Shown here piece after piece: positions 1 through 9,114 of a stretch of 64,000 nt of DNA; position 1 is the stretch's first letter, and every line of letters starts with the position of its first letter. The stretch spans positions 434,001 to 498,000 of the forward strand of contig NZ_CP034035.1 of assembly GCF_005484945.1 (NCBI RefSeq), given 5' to 3'. Source of the stretch: Brenneria rubrifaciens. Its GTDB lineage: Bacteria > Pseudomonadota > Gammaproteobacteria > Enterobacterales > Enterobacteriaceae. The position numbers and the translations under genes were made by a program. The notes beneath the pieces were generated by a model. It saw only the letters and a program-made list of their open reading frames with translations, did no database searches and was not told the origin of the DNA.

Positions 1-75
1 ATGATGAATCTGATTGATAATTGTACATCGCCAGTTAGTGGTGTTATATTAAAATATAATATCCGGAGGTGTTCT

Positions 76-333
76 ATGTATACCACTCGTCTGAAAAAAG
101 TCGGAGGATCTGTCATGCTGGCAGTGCCTCCCGCCGTGCTGAAAACGCTGGATTTGTCGCCGGATAGTGAGGTCGGTGTGACCGTTGATAATGGCTGCCT
201 GATTATTGAGCCTCAAAAACGGCCTCACTATTCGCTTGCCGAACTATTGGCGCAGTGCGATCCACATGCCGAAATAAGTGATGAAGAGCGGGAATGGATT
301 GACGCGCCTGCCACAGGGAAGGAGATCCTGTAA
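76..333 (+). CDS. pemI: PemI/Kis-type antitoxin
   Basis: This 85-residue protein begins MYTTRLKKVGGSVMLAVPP and closely resembles the plasmid R1/R100 antitoxin PemI (Kis), including the SLAELLAQCDP and EEREW segments near the C terminus. It should bind and neutralise PemK and repress its own promoter: the N-terminal half is an AbrB/MazE-type swapped-hairpin DNA-binding domain and the C-terminal tail wraps the toxin. I chose the ATG at 76 because GGAGGT ends six bases upstream; an in-frame ATG at position 1 has no visible ribosome site in the window. The toxin start follows the stop codon directly. Such pairs usually sit on plasmids or islands, which fits the integrases nearby. Confidence 0.93.
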   Translation: MYTTRLKKVGGSVMLAVPPAVLKTLDLSPDSEVGVTVDNGCLIIEPQKRPHYSLAELLAQCDPHAEISDEEREWIDAPATGKEIL

Positions 334-666
334 ATGGACAGAGGGGAAATCTGGCTCGTGTCGCTTGATCCCACTGCCGGGCATGAGCAAAGCGGAAAAC
401 GCCCGGTGCTTATCGTTTCACCGGCACCGTTTAACAAGATCACCCGGTTGCCTGTGGTTGTTCCTGTCACCAGTGGTGGAAACTTTGCCCGAACGGCTGG
501 TTTTGCCGTTTCACTGGATGGCGCGGGAACGAAAACGACAGGTGTTGTTCGCTGTGACCAGCCCAGAACCATTGATATGGCAGCCAGAAACGGCAGAAGG
601 CTGGAGCGTATCCCGGACAGTATCGTAAACGAGGTACTGGCCCGACTGGGGACAATCCTTAGCTGA
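334..666 (+). CDS. pemK: PemK/Kid-type mRNA interferase toxin
   Basis: A 110-residue ribosome-independent endoribonuclease of the PemK/MazF family, almost colinear with Kid of plasmid R1. The residues known to matter in Kid are present at the same positions: His17, Arg73 and Asp75 (in VVRCDQPR), and the N-terminal GEIWLVSLDP strand is typical. The family cleaves mRNA at short single-stranded sites around UA and stops growth until PemI is resupplied. The ATG follows the pemI stop with no gap, so the pair is translationally coupled, with AAGGAG inside the pemI tail. All key residues are intact, so the toxin is probably active. Confidence 0.93.
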   Translation: MDRGEIWLVSLDPTAGHEQSGKRPVLIVSPAPFNKITRLPVVVPVTSGGNFARTAGFAVSLDGAGTKTTGVVRCDQPRTIDMAARNGRRLERIPDSIVNEVLARLGTILS

Positions 667-687
667 TGGCGTTTTATGTTAACTGAA

Positions 688-718
688 CGGGGGCGCTGCA
701 ATAGCGCCCTTGCTTATT
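688..718 (+). terminator. Terminator-like hairpin after pemIK
   Basis: GGGCGCT (691-697) pairs with AGCGCCC (703-709) around a five-base loop and is followed by a partly T-rich stretch. It lies 25 bases after the pemK stop. Confidence 0.6.
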
Positions 719-836
719 TGGGCGGAATGATGTCCCGGCAGCGAATAACCTTTTCTTCCTCAAGATAGTTTTTACTTTCAGCAATCGTGGCGACGATATA
801 GGCTCTGCCATGCAATAGGTTGTCTGCGGACAACAC
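714..836 (-). pseudogene. Possible C-terminal fragment of an unidentified gene
   Basis: The minus strand reads an open 40-codon segment ending in EEEKVIRCRDIIPPK and a stop at 714-716. It has coding-like composition but a stop codon precedes it and there is no good ribosome site, so it looks like the tail of a broken gene. I do not recognise the family. The rest of 837-1111 and 1152-1474 holds no gene I can support. Confidence 0.25.
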
Positions 837-1071
837 CTACGCTTCATGACCTGCAAGAAGCGGCCTGACATGCAGGCTGGTCGCCGGATACGGCAATGCC
901 CCTGAAAACTGCCGAACCGCATCGCGGTCGGGGTCATACGTTACACACGACAATTTATTGCCACTGCTTAACGCTGCCGGACATTTCCGGACCTGCTGAT
1001 TATCAGCACCTCTAACCTTTATGAACTGCGACCTGCCAAGACAGCGGCTTTGCTGTCGCGTGGCCGCAATC

Positions 1072-1173
1072 CTGCACCAGAATTTCAATTTTTAATCACT
1101 GCGCCAGTCCAGTGCGTCACTTTAACCGCGCCGAGCGGGAAAGTGACGCACCAACGCCCTTTCACTGCACCAG
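1072..1173. repeat. CTGCACCAG 9-mer repeats, left cluster
   Basis: Two exact copies of CTGCACCAG lie at 1072-1080 and 1165-1173, with the variant CTGCGCCAG at 1099-1107 and a partial CTGCGCCA at 1183-1190. The same 9-mer occurs in the opposite orientation on the other side of the neighbouring integrase gene. Confidence 0.55.
1112..1151. repeat. Perfect 12-bp inverted repeat upstream of integrase
   Basis: GTGCGTCACTTT (1112-1123) is repeated inverted as AAAGTGACGCAC (1140-1151). The 16-base loop is GC-rich and contains a smaller CCGC/GCGG pairing. There is no T-tract, so it is not an ordinary terminator. Its position about 320 bases before a recombinase gene suggests a protein-binding or recombination site, but that is inference. 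Confidence 0.6.
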
Positions 1174-1474
1174 ACAATTCAGCTGCGCCAACGCACGGCG
1201 GGATTCTGACACCGTGATTTCACCCACTTTCACTCACAGGAGAACTTGAACCGATACCGGAGGGGGATCAGGACGATCCGGGGGATAACCCGCGCAGGCG
1301 GGCGGCTGCTCAGAGAGCACAACCGAAGCCTCGCAACACCTCAACGGCTGCCGCCCCGGCGCTCAGGTATCGTTCGCAGCCCCGACCCATCATTCAGGGC
1401 TATCGGCCTACGCGCCGGGGAAGGTTGTATCTGTTTTGGATTTTGCGGCAATCATGAAAGGTGGACATGCAAAA

Positions 1475-2356
1475 ATGAGTCTTCTGGAGCAGGAAATGAA
1501 AACGCTGGCGCGACAGGCGGGCGGCAGTCATAAAACCGTTCATGACCGTATGGCGCTGGCTCAGCGATTTTGTGAGCGCTTACTGGGGCAGAATGTACAG
1601 ATCCGGCGGGTGGAGCAACTGAAAGCCCGACATATTGAGAGTTACGTTCGTGAACGGTTGGAACAGGGCATAACGAAACGCAGCCTGCAAAACGAAATGG
1701 CGGCGATCCGCTGTCTGCTGAAGCAGGCCGGACGCAGCAGGCTTGCAGCCAGTGAGCGGCTAAGTAACCGCTCACTGGGGCTGTCCGGCGCATCCCGCAA
1801 CGGCACCCGGCAGGCTATCACGGCAGAGCATTATCGGCAGGTGCTGGAAACCGTTCGTGCAAAAGACGCGGGAATGGCGGCGGCGCTGGAGCTTTCAAGG
1901 TTGATGGGATTGCGCTCTCAGGAAGCGGTGCAGTGTGCGCAATCGCTCAGAACATGGAAACAGGCGCTGGAGCGTGGTGAAATCCGGCTCACCGTGGTTT
2001 TTGGCACGAAAGGCGGACGACCTCGCGAGACAATAATTCTGAATGCTGGCGCAGTCAGAAAAGCGTTGGAAAATGCGCTGGCTGTGGCGGAACAGCGCAA
2101 TGGCAAGTTGATTGACAGGCCCGACCTGAAAACTGCGATGAAATACTGGCACGGTCAGGCGTCGCGCATTGGCTTGACCGGCGCATATTCCCCGCATTCA
2201 TTGCGCTACGCCTGGGCGAAGGATGCCATTCGCCATTACCTGGCGCAGAGATTCAGTGAAAAAGAAGCGCTGGCATTGGTAGCGATGGATTTAGGCCACG
2301 GCGACGGTCGCGGGCGCTATGTGGCGCAGGTTTACGGACGGCGGGGAGAGGAGTGA
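1475..2356 (+). CDS. Tyrosine recombinase of a mobile element
   Basis: A 293-residue tyrosine recombinase. Residues 1-100 resemble a SAM-like core-binding domain. The catalytic domain shows Arg147 (GLRSQEA), a lysine in FGTKGGRPRE, His241-x-x-Arg244 (SPHSLRYAW), His275 (DLGHGDG) and a candidate nucleophile at Tyr282 or Tyr287. The two-domain layout matches the Phage_int_SAM_2/Integrase_1 type found in integrative elements and is clearly different from the P4-type integrase at 2825-4096. I prefer the ATG at 1475 because AAAGGTGG ends ten bases upstream; the frame is open to a TTG at 1436. It may drive excision of an element or a cassette inside the tRNA-Phe island. Confidence 0.8.
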   Translation: MSLLEQEMKTLARQAGGSHKTVHDRMALAQRFCERLLGQNVQIRRVEQLKARHIESYVRERLEQGITKRSLQNEMAAIRCLLKQAGRSRLAASERLSNRSLGLSGASRNGTRQAITAEHYRQVLETVRAKDAGMAAALELSRLMGLRSQEAVQCAQSLRTWKQALERGEIRLTVVFGTKGGRPRETIILNAGAVRKALENALAVAEQRNGKLIDRPDLKTAMKYWHGQASRIGLTGAYSPHSLRYAWAKDAIRHYLAQRFSEKEALALVAMDLGHGDGRGRYVAQVYGRRGEE

Positions 2357-2365
2357 GTTTCCGTG

Positions 2366-2629
2366 CTGGTGCAGCCGTTGATGAATGTTCGATCATTGCG
2401 TCAGCCAAAAGGAAAAAGGGCTAAAGGGTAAAGGATGCTAAGGGTAACAGCGCCAAACCGGAAAGGGCCAAAGGGCTGAAAAGGCCGTAACCGGCGCAGT
2501 TCGATGTTTGTTCAACGGATATCTGGTGCAGCTTTGTGTTTTTCCTGCGGCGGGATACTGGTGCAGTTGGCCGGAATAGCGGGTTCTGGCGAAGTGTCGT
2601 GTCGGCAGAAAAACCATCCTATGGTGCAG
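2366..2629. repeat. CTGGTGCAG 9-mer repeats, right cluster
   Basis: Exact copies of CTGGTGCAG lie at 2366-2374, 2523-2531 and 2558-2566, with ATGGTGCAG at 2621-2629. They are the inverse of the repeats left of the integrase. The whole gap 2357-2824 has no convincing gene: it also holds a purine-rich stretch with repeated AAAGGG-like words (about 2409-2490) and a small hairpin TTATCGTC/GACGATAA near 2635-2657. Confidence 0.55.
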
Positions 2630-2778
2630 ATTTTTATCGTCGCAATGACGATAAGCTTTACCTCAAAAATTACCCTTATTGATAGGTAACGACCTAAAAA
2701 TATTCTGCCGGAATAATTTTAGGCGTTCCCCGATTGATCGTTAAAAATACGAAGGTAAAACCTTTCAGAAAGCAAAGA

Positions 2779-2805
2779 AGCAGATCCCGCTCGTCAGGAT
2801 CTGCT
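2779..2805 (-). terminator. Hairpin downstream of the P4-type integrase
   Basis: AGCAGATCC (2779-2787) pairs with GGATCTGCT (2797-2805). On the minus strand it follows the integrase stop by about 20 bases and leads into a T-rich stretch, as expected for a terminator. Confidence 0.6.
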
Positions 2806-2824
2806 CCTGTCAGAGAATTAACGG

Positions 2825-4096
2825 TCAGGCTGTACCCGCGGCCTTATGCTGCCGCGCATAAATATACGGCGCGACATATCCTTCGCGGTTTACGTCCAGA
2901 TAATCCGACCACCACTGCATCATTTCGATTCTGGCTTCCAGATGCTCCGCTTTATGCACGTAGGCCGCCCGCACACCATTGCGCTCTTTGTGGCTCATCT
3001 GCCGCTCAATAGCGTCTTTTGACCAGCGTCCCGACTCGTTCAAGGCGCTACAGGCCATGGTCCTAAAGCCGTGGCCGCACACCTCGGTTTTGGTGTCATA
3101 GCCAATTACGCGCAGCGCCTTGTTGACGGTGTTTTCACTCATCGGCTTGTTCAACGTATGTGCGCCCGGAAAAACGAATACCGATTCGCCGGAAATCACC
3201 TGAATCTGTTTCAATAGGGCGACCGCCTGCCGTGACAACGGCACCAGATGTTCATCCTTCATCTTTGCGCCACGCTCTGAGAACCTTACGCCTTTTACGG
3301 TTTCACGCTTTGCAGGCACCGTCCAGATATGGGCTTTCAGGTTGAATTCATCCCAGCGAGCGAGTCGCAACTCGCTGGAGCGCAGAAAAACATGCAGGCT
3401 TAATTCCAGCGCCAGACGAGTCAGCACCCGGCCTTTGTAGTTTTCCATTTTCTCCAGTAGTTCAGGCAGGCGTTTCAGCGGCAGGGCGGGGTGGTGTTGG
3501 GTCACAACCGGGGTCACGACGCCGTCCAGATCGTAAGCCGGATTATATTTAATCACGCCCTGTTGTACCGCGTGGCGCATGATTTTGGTCAGGTGCTGGC
3601 GCACCCGTCCGGCGACGTCATGCACGCCTTTGTCGTCAATGGCCTTAACCAACTGTGCCAGATGGCGGGTTTCAACCTGAGCGATATCCATCGCACCGAT
3701 CGCGGGGAAAACGTAGCGTTTCAGGCAGGTGAGGATCTTATCGGCGTGAGCGTCCGACCAGAGCTTAAGACAACAGGTGTGCCATGCGGTGGCGATGTAT
3801 TGAAAGGTGCGGGATTCCTCAACGGCGGGGTTGTTCGTTTTGCGACGCTGAGAAGGGCTGAGGCCGGATGCCAGCAGCTTACGCGCCGCATCGCGCTTTT
3901 CACGGGCTTCCGCCAACGTAATCTGAGGATAGCGGCCAAAGGCCAGACGGTTTTCTTTACCGCCGAAGCGATAGCGGAAATACCATAACTTAGCGCCGCT
4001 GGCGGATACCGTCAGGTACAGACCTTGCGAATCGGTAAGTTTGTAGGATTTTGCGAGAGGTTTGGCTGCGCGGATTTTACTGTCATTCAGGGCCAT
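2825..4096 (-). CDS. P4-type integrase at tRNA-Phe
   Basis: A 423-residue integrase of the P4/CP4-57 (IntS) family. The N terminus MALNDSKIRAAKP is the family signature and begins the DUF4102 arm-binding domain; the central part is core-binding. The tyrosine-recombinase catalytic residues are Arg239 (FLRSSELR), His342-x-x-Arg345 (GHGFRT), His369 (QMSHKE) and Tyr379 (AAYVH), so the enzyme appears intact. The start at 4096 matches family length and is preceded by AAGGAG; an upstream ATG would add 17 unlikely residues. It is transcribed away from the tRNA-Phe gene 160 bases away, the standard arrangement for islands using the tRNA 3' end as attB. Confidence 0.95.
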   Translation of the reverse strand: MALNDSKIRAAKPLAKSYKLTDSQGLYLTVSASGAKLWYFRYRFGGKENRLAFGRYPQITLAEAREKRDAARKLLASGLSPSQRRKTNNPAVEESRTFQYIATAWHTCCLKLWSDAHADKILTCLKRYVFPAIGAMDIAQVETRHLAQLVKAIDDKGVHDVAGRVRQHLTKIMRHAVQQGVIKYNPAYDLDGVVTPVVTQHHPALPLKRLPELLEKMENYKGRVLTRLALELSLHVFLRSSELRLARWDEFNLKAHIWTVPAKRETVKGVRFSERGAKMKDEHLVPLSRQAVALLKQIQVISGESVFVFPGAHTLNKPMSENTVNKALRVIGYDTKTEVCGHGFRTMACSALNESGRWSKDAIERQMSHKERNGVRAAYVHKAEHLEARIEMMQWWSDYLDVNREGYVAPYIYARQHKAAGTA

Positions 4097-4257
4097 GTGA
4101 GGGTCTCCTTCGTTCATCGAACTGAATGACCCGCAATCTGACCCCAAATTTTCCGGATACGAAGGGATAAACCAAAACGCATCGGGAAAGATTTTTACGC
4201 CAACTTATTGAATTACATACACATAGGAATTGATAAGGAGGCATAAAAAAGGAAAGG

Positions 4258-4333
4258 TGGTGCCCGGACTCGGAATCGAACCAAGGACACGAGGATTTTC
4301 AATCCTCTGCTCTACCGACTGAGCTATCCGGGC
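4258..4333 (-). tRNA. pheU: tRNA-Phe (GAA)
   Basis: The minus strand folds as a 76-base tRNA starting GCCCGGATAGCTCAG, with anticodon loop TTGAAAA (GAA), T-loop GGTTCGATTCC and an encoded CCA. The neighbour order tRNA-Phe, yjdC, dsbD, cutA, aspA matches the E. coli pheU locus. Its 3' half is the likely core attachment site of the adjacent P4-type integrase; the second att copy was not seen in the window and should lie further left. Confidence 0.97.
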
Positions 4334-4449
4334 AACGGGGCGAATTAAACCGTATTGGCTGCGCGTCGTCAACGGGTTTATCTGCGAAAGCACGCTGACT
4401 GACGACTTTTCAGCCAAAGAACGTAACGCCGCGATTGTTGTACCTGACC

Positions 4450-5025
4450 TCAGGTCAATGCGCCGTTCTTACGGCATACCGCAAAGCGTAAAACATCCTC
4501 AGCCAACCGCTGAGCGGTAGCAATACTGGAAGACTGATGTTTGACCAGCAGGTTGCTGAGACAGCCTTCTAAAATCAGTTCCATCTGTTGCGCCACCATT
4601 TCTGGATCGTCGGTTTCCAGCGCTTCAAGCAACTCGCGGGTGTAGCGATAGGATTCCTGCTTTTGCTGTTCGGCAATCTGATGAATAGGGTGATTAATGT
4701 CAGGAAAAAAACTACAGGCTGCAATAAACAGGCAGCCAGGATAACGCTGTTTGGCTACCCCTTCATTCAGTACCTGATAGCGGGCAAGCAGTTTTTGCTC
4801 GATGCTTTTGGTGTCATCCAGTAATAGCTGACGCCGCCAAATGTCCACCTGCTGGCTGTGATAGCGCAGGCTGTCGTAAAGCAGAGCTTCGCGGGTCGGC
4901 CAGAATGGTTGTAATTCCTCTACCGGGACATTCAGCTTTTTCGCCAGCATGTCCAATGTCGTCATGGCGAAGCCATGCTGCTCTAGTAGAGTGAGTGCAT
5001 GTTCAAGAACCTCTTCCCGTTGCAT
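4450..5025 (-). CDS. yjdC: YjdC, TetR/AcrR-type regulator
   Basis: A 191-residue TetR-family regulator. Residues 1-50 ([20 protein letters not shown], then [12 protein letters not shown]) form the helix-turn-helix; the rest is a helical ligand/dimer domain. It corresponds to E. coli YjdC, which also follows dsbD. The ATG at 5025 has GGAGGAGC a few bases upstream; the frame runs on upstream into the dsbD coding end, so longer starts are unlikely. It starts 43 bases after the dsbD stop on the same strand, so it probably shares the cutA-dsbD-yjdC transcript. Its ligand is unknown. Confidence 0.88.
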   Translation of the reverse strand: MQREEVLEHALTLLEQHGFAMTTLDMLAKKLNVPVEELQPFWPTREALLYDSLRYHSQQVDIWRRQLLLDDTKSIEQKLLARYQVLNEGVAKQRYPGCLFIAACSFFPDINHPIHQIAEQQKQESYRYTRELLEALETDDPEMVAQQMELILEGCLSNLLVKHQSSSIATAQRLAEDVLRFAVCRKNGALT

Positions 5026-5068
5026 TGGAGCTCCTCCAGAAGAGCGACTAACCGATAAGAAGTGTCGT

Positions 5069-6784
5069 TTAAGGAACATATTTCTGCAAATGCGCCTGAA
5101 ATTTCTCCGCGTCCATAAAACCGGTGACACGCGAGCCGGGAATCTCTTTTCCCTGAGTGTCAAAAAATAGAATGGTTGGCAGTCCTAACACCTGCAATTT
5201 TTTCAGCATGGCATTATGCTCTGCCTGATTAGCGGTCACATCCGCCTGCAATAGCGTGACGTGTGCCAGGCCGCGCTGTACCCGGTTGTCACTAAAGGTA
5301 TATTTTTCAAACTCTTTACAGGCGACACACCAGTCAGCGTAAAGATCCAGCATGACAGGCTGGCGGCTTGACGCCAGCGCGCTATTTAGCCCGGCCATGT
5401 TAGTGATGGGCCTAAATGTCAGTGTGGACGCGCTTTGTTTCAGCCGTGAGTCGTCAGGGGAAAATGCCCAGTCTTGTAGCGGTCGTGCGGCGACTAGCGC
5501 ACCTGCCAGCAGCAGTAGCTGAATAATGCGCATCCCCCCTTTGTGACTGCGCAGGCTCAGGACAAACGCCCAGCCAAAGAAGGCGACCCCCAGCAGGCTC
5601 CACAGCCTTATCCCCCAGTTCTCACCCAGTATTCGTTCAAGTAAAAAGATTGGCAGGGCAAGAATGATGAACCCGAATGCTTCTTTGACATGCCGCATCC
5701 ACGGCCCGCCGCGTGGCAACAGCCGATTGCCGAACAGGGTCACCAGAATCAGCGGCAACCCCATGCCAGATGCGTAGAGATATAGCGAACCGCCGCCCGC
5801 CAGCATATCGCCGCTCTGGGCAATATAGAGCAGGATCGCGCTGAGCGGCGCCGTGGTGCAGGGTGAACAGATTAATCCTGCCAGTGCGCCCATGCTGAAT
5901 ACGCCCGTCAACGATCCCCCTTGCTGGCGATTGCTCCATTCTGTCAGCCGGGTTTGCAGGGAAGAGGGCAGTTGCAATGTGTACAGGCCGAACATGGAAA
6001 GCGCCAGCGCCACGAACATGGCCGACAGGCCAATCAACACATACGGGTGCTGTAGCGCGGCCTGAAAACGCAACCCCGCCGCTGCTACGATCAAGCCAAG
6101 CAGAGTATAGGTTAGCGCCATCCCCTGAACGTAGGTCATGGCGAGCAGAAAAGTCCGACGGAGCGAGAGTGGCTTTTTTCTGCCGAGAACCAGACTGGCT
6201 ATCAGCGGATACATCGGTAGTACGCAGGGAGTAAATGCAACGCCAATGCCGATGAACAGCGTCCACCAGGGAGAGAATGGCAATGTTGCGTCCTGCGGGG
6301 GCTGATGCGGCATCGTGTTTTCGCCAGATGCCGGTAAAATCCGGCTTATCGGGATAGTCCGCGTTTCCGGCGGATAGCAGAAACCCGCATCGGCACAGCC
6401 CTGGTAAGTCACTTGAACGGTTGCCGGATCATCTGCCTGAACAAGCGGAATATTCAGCGCCAGCGACTGCTTGAAGATGAAAACCTCACCGAAAAACTCA
6501 TCCCGGTGTTTAAGACCTGTCGGGATATCGACTTTACCGATAACCGCCCGATTTCCTTCGACCTTAATCTGCTGCCGATACAAATAGTAGCCCGGTGGTA
6601 TTTCCCAGCGTACGGTCAGTTGTTTATCTCGCTGCTGAAAATCAAACGCGAATGCCCGATCAGCAGGTAAAAACTGTGAATGTTGGCTGTCGCCAAGCAA
6701 TTTTTGACCAAACGGCGTTGCCATAACGGTGTTAATGCTGAACGACCATAGCAGGAAAATCAGCGTAAAGATGCGTTGAGCCAT
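5069..6784 (-). CDS. dsbD: DsbD, thiol:disulfide interchange protein
   Basis: A 571-residue inner membrane protein (E. coli DsbD has 565) that carries electrons from cytoplasmic thioredoxin to the periplasm to keep DsbC, DsbG and CcmG reduced. A signal peptide (about residues 1-22) precedes the periplasmic alpha domain with a cysteine pair in [11 protein letters not shown]. The central eight-helix beta domain carries cysteines in [10 protein letters not shown] and [11 protein letters not shown], and the C-terminal thioredoxin-like gamma domain has the CVAC active site in [11 protein letters not shown]. All three cysteine pairs are present. The start overlaps the end of cutA by 25 bases, as in E. 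coli. Confidence 0.97.
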   Translation of the reverse strand: MAQRIFTLIFLLWSFSINTVMATPFGQKLLGDSQHSQFLPADRAFAFDFQQRDKQLTVRWEIPPGYYLYRQQIKVEGNRAVIGKVDIPTGLKHRDEFFGEVFIFKQSLALNIPLVQADDPATVQVTYQGCADAGFCYPPETRTIPISRILPASGENTMPHQPPQDATLPFSPWWTLFIGIGVAFTPCVLPMYPLIASLVLGRKKPLSLRRTFLLAMTYVQGMALTYTLLGLIVAAAGLRFQAALQHPYVLIGLSAMFVALALSMFGLYTLQLPSSLQTRLTEWSNRQQGGSLTGVFSMGALAGLICSPCTTAPLSAILLYIAQSGDMLAGGGSLYLYASGMGLPLILVTLFGNRLLPRGGPWMRHVKEAFGFIILALPIFLLERILGENWGIRLWSLLGVAFFGWAFVLSLRSHKGGMRIIQLLLLAGALVAARPLQDWAFSPDDSRLKQSASTLTFRPITNMAGLNSALASSRQPVMLDLYADWCVACKEFEKYTFSDNRVQRGLAHVTLLQADVTANQAEHNAMLKKLQVLGLPTILFFDTQGKEIPGSRVTGFMDAEKFQAHLQKYVP

Positions 6785-7092
6785 ATTAGATAATCGCTAT
6801 CGCCCCCGAGTATCGGTAATACCAGCAGTTCGGGCGTTTCATAAGGGTGGTGGTGTTTTAGATGGCTCAGCAAAGCCTGCTCATGTGAGGCGTCGCTTTT
6901 GATTAGCATTTGCACTTCAGATTGTCGCTCAAGTTTGCCTTCCCAATAATAAAGCGATTGGGCGCCAGGCAACAGCGTTACGCAGGCTGCAAGCCGCGTT
7001 TCAAGCAACTGGCCGGCAAGCCGTTGCGCGCAAGGCTCGTCAGGTGCGGTACAAAGTATGACGACAGCATCGCAAACAGGGCGGTCAGACAT
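6760..7092 (-). CDS. cutA: CutA, divalent-cation tolerance protein
   Basis: A 110-residue trimeric CutA1 protein, copper-binding and linked to divalent metal tolerance in E. coli. It shows [10 protein letters not shown] at the N terminus, the SLYYWEGK core and the [13 protein letters not shown] motif. The C terminus LIWLNASLR matches E. coli. It is the first gene of the cutA-dsbD-yjdC group and its end overlaps the dsbD start, which suggests translational coupling. Confidence 0.95.
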   Translation of the reverse strand: MSDRPVCDAVVILCTAPDEPCAQRLAGQLLETRLAACVTLLPGAQSLYYWEGKLERQSEVQMLIKSDASHEQALLSHLKHHHPYETPELLVLPILGGDSDYLIWLNASLR

Positions 7093-7230
7093 CGTATCCT
7101 CAGTGTCAGATAAACAAAATCCCAGACGTACTAAAGGACACTATACCTTGCTTTGCAGCATAAGGGGAATGATGCGGATCGCTCCGTCAGCGGTATAAGA
7201 ATCAGGACGTTTTATATGAAGATTAATTAA

Positions 7231-7262
7231 AGGCACGCCACGCTTTGGGAATGAGCGTGCCT
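7231..7262 (-). terminator. Hairpin downstream of aspA
   Basis: AGGCACGC (7231-7238) pairs with GCGTGCCT (7255-7262). It lies 22 bases past the aspA stop and is followed on the minus strand by a TTAATTAAT stretch. No dcuA gene occurs between cutA and aspA, unlike E. coli. Confidence 0.55.
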
Positions 7263-7283
7263 GATGTGGATGAGACGGTGGTT

Positions 7284-8723
7284 TTAGGAAAGATCGTTCT
7301 CGTCGGTATAGCGCTTGGCTTTGTATGCCGGGTACATCAGGTTCTGAATGGAGAAAATGTCATCCAGTTCCGCCTCCGTCAGCAAACCTCGCTCCAGTAC
7401 GACTTCACGTACGCTCTTGCCGGTTTCCGCACAGATTTTGCCAACGATATCGCCGTTATGGTGGCCGATAAACGGGTTCAGATACGTAACGATTCCGATG
7501 GAATTAAAGACATAAGCCTCGCACACTTCTTTGTTAGCCGTAATGCCGTTAACGCACTTTTCCAGCAGGTTGTAACAGGCGTTAGTCAGGATGTGGGTGG
7601 ACTCGAACATGGCCTGGCCGATGACCGGCTCCATCACATTTAATTGAAGCTGTCCGGCTTCAGACGCCATCGTGACGCAGGTGTCATTACCGATAACTTT
7701 AAAACACACCTGATTTACCACTTCCGGCACAACCGGGTTGACTTTGGCTGGCATAATTGATGAGCCTGCCTGCAACTCTGGCAAATTGATTTCATTTAGT
7801 CCGGCACGCGGCCCGGAAGAGAGCAGTCGCAAGTCGTTACAGATTTTTGACAGCTTGACAGCCAGACGCTTCAGCGAGGAGTGAACCATCACGTAAGCGC
7901 CGCAGTCTGACGTCGCTTCAATCAGGTCTTCGGCCGGAACGCATGGCAGCCCGCTTACCTCCGCCAACCGCTGTACCGCTAGTTGCTGATAGCCGTCCGG
8001 CGTATTCAGCCGGGTGCCGATAGCCGTCGCACCCAGGTTGACTTCCAACAGGAGTTCAGCGGTACGCAGCAGGTTTTTGTTTTCTTCTTTCAGTAACACA
8101 TTGAAAGCATGGAACTCCTGCCCGAGAGTCATGGGAACCGCATCTTGCAACTGGGTCCGTCCCATTTTCAGGACGTTTTGAAATTCTTTGGCTTTGCGCT
8201 CAAAGCCATCGCCAAGCTGCGTCAACGCATCGATCAGCTTCAGGATCGATGCATATACCGCGATGCGGAATCCCGTAGGGTAGGCGTCGTTGGTGGACTG
8301 ACACTTGTTCAGATGGTCGTTCGGGTTCAGGTATTGATATTCACCTTTTTGGTGTCCCATCAACTCCAGACCGATATTGGCCAATACCTCGTTAGTGTTC
8401 ATGTTTAACGACGTTCCCGCGCCGCCCTGATAAGCATCGATCGGGAATTGATCCATGCATTTGCCGTTGTTCAAAACCTCATCACAGGCCCGGATGATGA
8501 CATCGGCAATTTGGCGGGGGATGGTTTGCAGTTCTTTATTCGCCATAGCCGCGGCCTTTTTGACCATCACCATGCCACGCACAAATTCCGGGATATCGCT
8601 TATCTTGCTGTTGCTGATATAAAAGTTCTCGATAGCCCGTAGTGTGTGAACGCCATAATAAGCATCTGCGGGAACTTCTTTAGTACCTAACAGGTCTTCT
8701 TCAATACGAATGTTATCTGACAT
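7284..8723 (-). CDS. aspA: Aspartate ammonia-lyase
   Basis: A 479-residue aspartase of the fumarase/aspartase superfamily that converts L-aspartate to fumarate and ammonia in the cytoplasm. It is colinear with E. coli AspA (478 residues), starting [20 protein letters not shown] and containing the signature loop [12 protein letters not shown] with the catalytic serine. The start at 8723 follows that homology; an upstream in-frame ATG would add 32 unrelated residues. In E. coli the gene is controlled by CRP and oxygen, and a CRP-like site lies upstream here. The usual partner C4-dicarboxylate antiporter gene dcuA is absent from the locus. Confidence 0.97.
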   Translation of the reverse strand: MSDNIRIEEDLLGTKEVPADAYYGVHTLRAIENFYISNSKISDIPEFVRGMVMVKKAAAMANKELQTIPRQIADVIIRACDEVLNNGKCMDQFPIDAYQGGAGTSLNMNTNEVLANIGLELMGHQKGEYQYLNPNDHLNKCQSTNDAYPTGFRIAVYASILKLIDALTQLGDGFERKAKEFQNVLKMGRTQLQDAVPMTLGQEFHAFNVLLKEENKNLLRTAELLLEVNLGATAIGTRLNTPDGYQQLAVQRLAEVSGLPCVPAEDLIEATSDCGAYVMVHSSLKRLAVKLSKICNDLRLLSSGPRAGLNEINLPELQAGSSIMPAKVNPVVPEVVNQVCFKVIGNDTCVTMASEAGQLQLNVMEPVIGQAMFESTHILTNACYNLLEKCVNGITANKEVCEAYVFNSIGIVTYLNPFIGHHNGDIVGKICAETGKSVREVVLERGLLTEAELDDIFSIQNLMYPAYKAKRYTDENDLS

Positions 8724-8907
8724 GAGAGCCTTCTCTTCTTCTGCTGCTGACATAGAACTTATGGGAACTAATTGTATTACCATCGGCAACAGTCGCAGGA
8801 TGTTTAACCATAACCGCATCCGTTGTCATGATGATATGCTGTAAAACCAACAAAAATAGTCGTCTGGATCACCTTCTGATTTGTCCATCATGCATAGAGG
8901 AATGAAC

Positions 8908-8923
8908 TGTGATAGTCGTCACG
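8908..8923. promoter_or_regulatory. Candidate CRP site in the aspA-fxsA intergenic region
   Basis: TGTGATAGTCGTCACG matches the CRP consensus TGTGA-N6-TCACA with one mismatch. It is about 185 bases upstream of the aspA start. The 391-base gap 8724-9114 contains no gene. Confidence 0.5.
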
Positions 8924-9114
8924 CATAATGGTTTTCAGATAATAAATGGTGCTGCCGCAGCTTGAAAATAGCTGACTACGCCACCATCTCAGTGAATTAT
9001 AATGTGCAGCGCAGCGATGCCTGGTCATATTTGTTTTCAATAACATAATTTGTTTACAACAACTGCGTTTGTTTTTAACAGCAGTCGTTTTCAAGAAAAA
9101 AACAGGAGAGTCAG

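Noticed and set aside
1246..1533. 95-codon arginine-rich frame overlapping the integrase start
   Set aside because: Composition is that of GC-rich non-coding DNA; it overlaps the better supported integrase in another frame.
2558..2578. Possible second copy of the tRNA-Phe 3' end as attachment site
   Set aside because: Only the first few bases (TGGTGC) and a later GGAAT match; the identity is too low for an att core.
2504..2689. 61-codon frame with several cysteines near the integrases
   Set aside because: No ribosome site, overlaps the 9-mer repeats and a hairpin, and shows no family resemblance.
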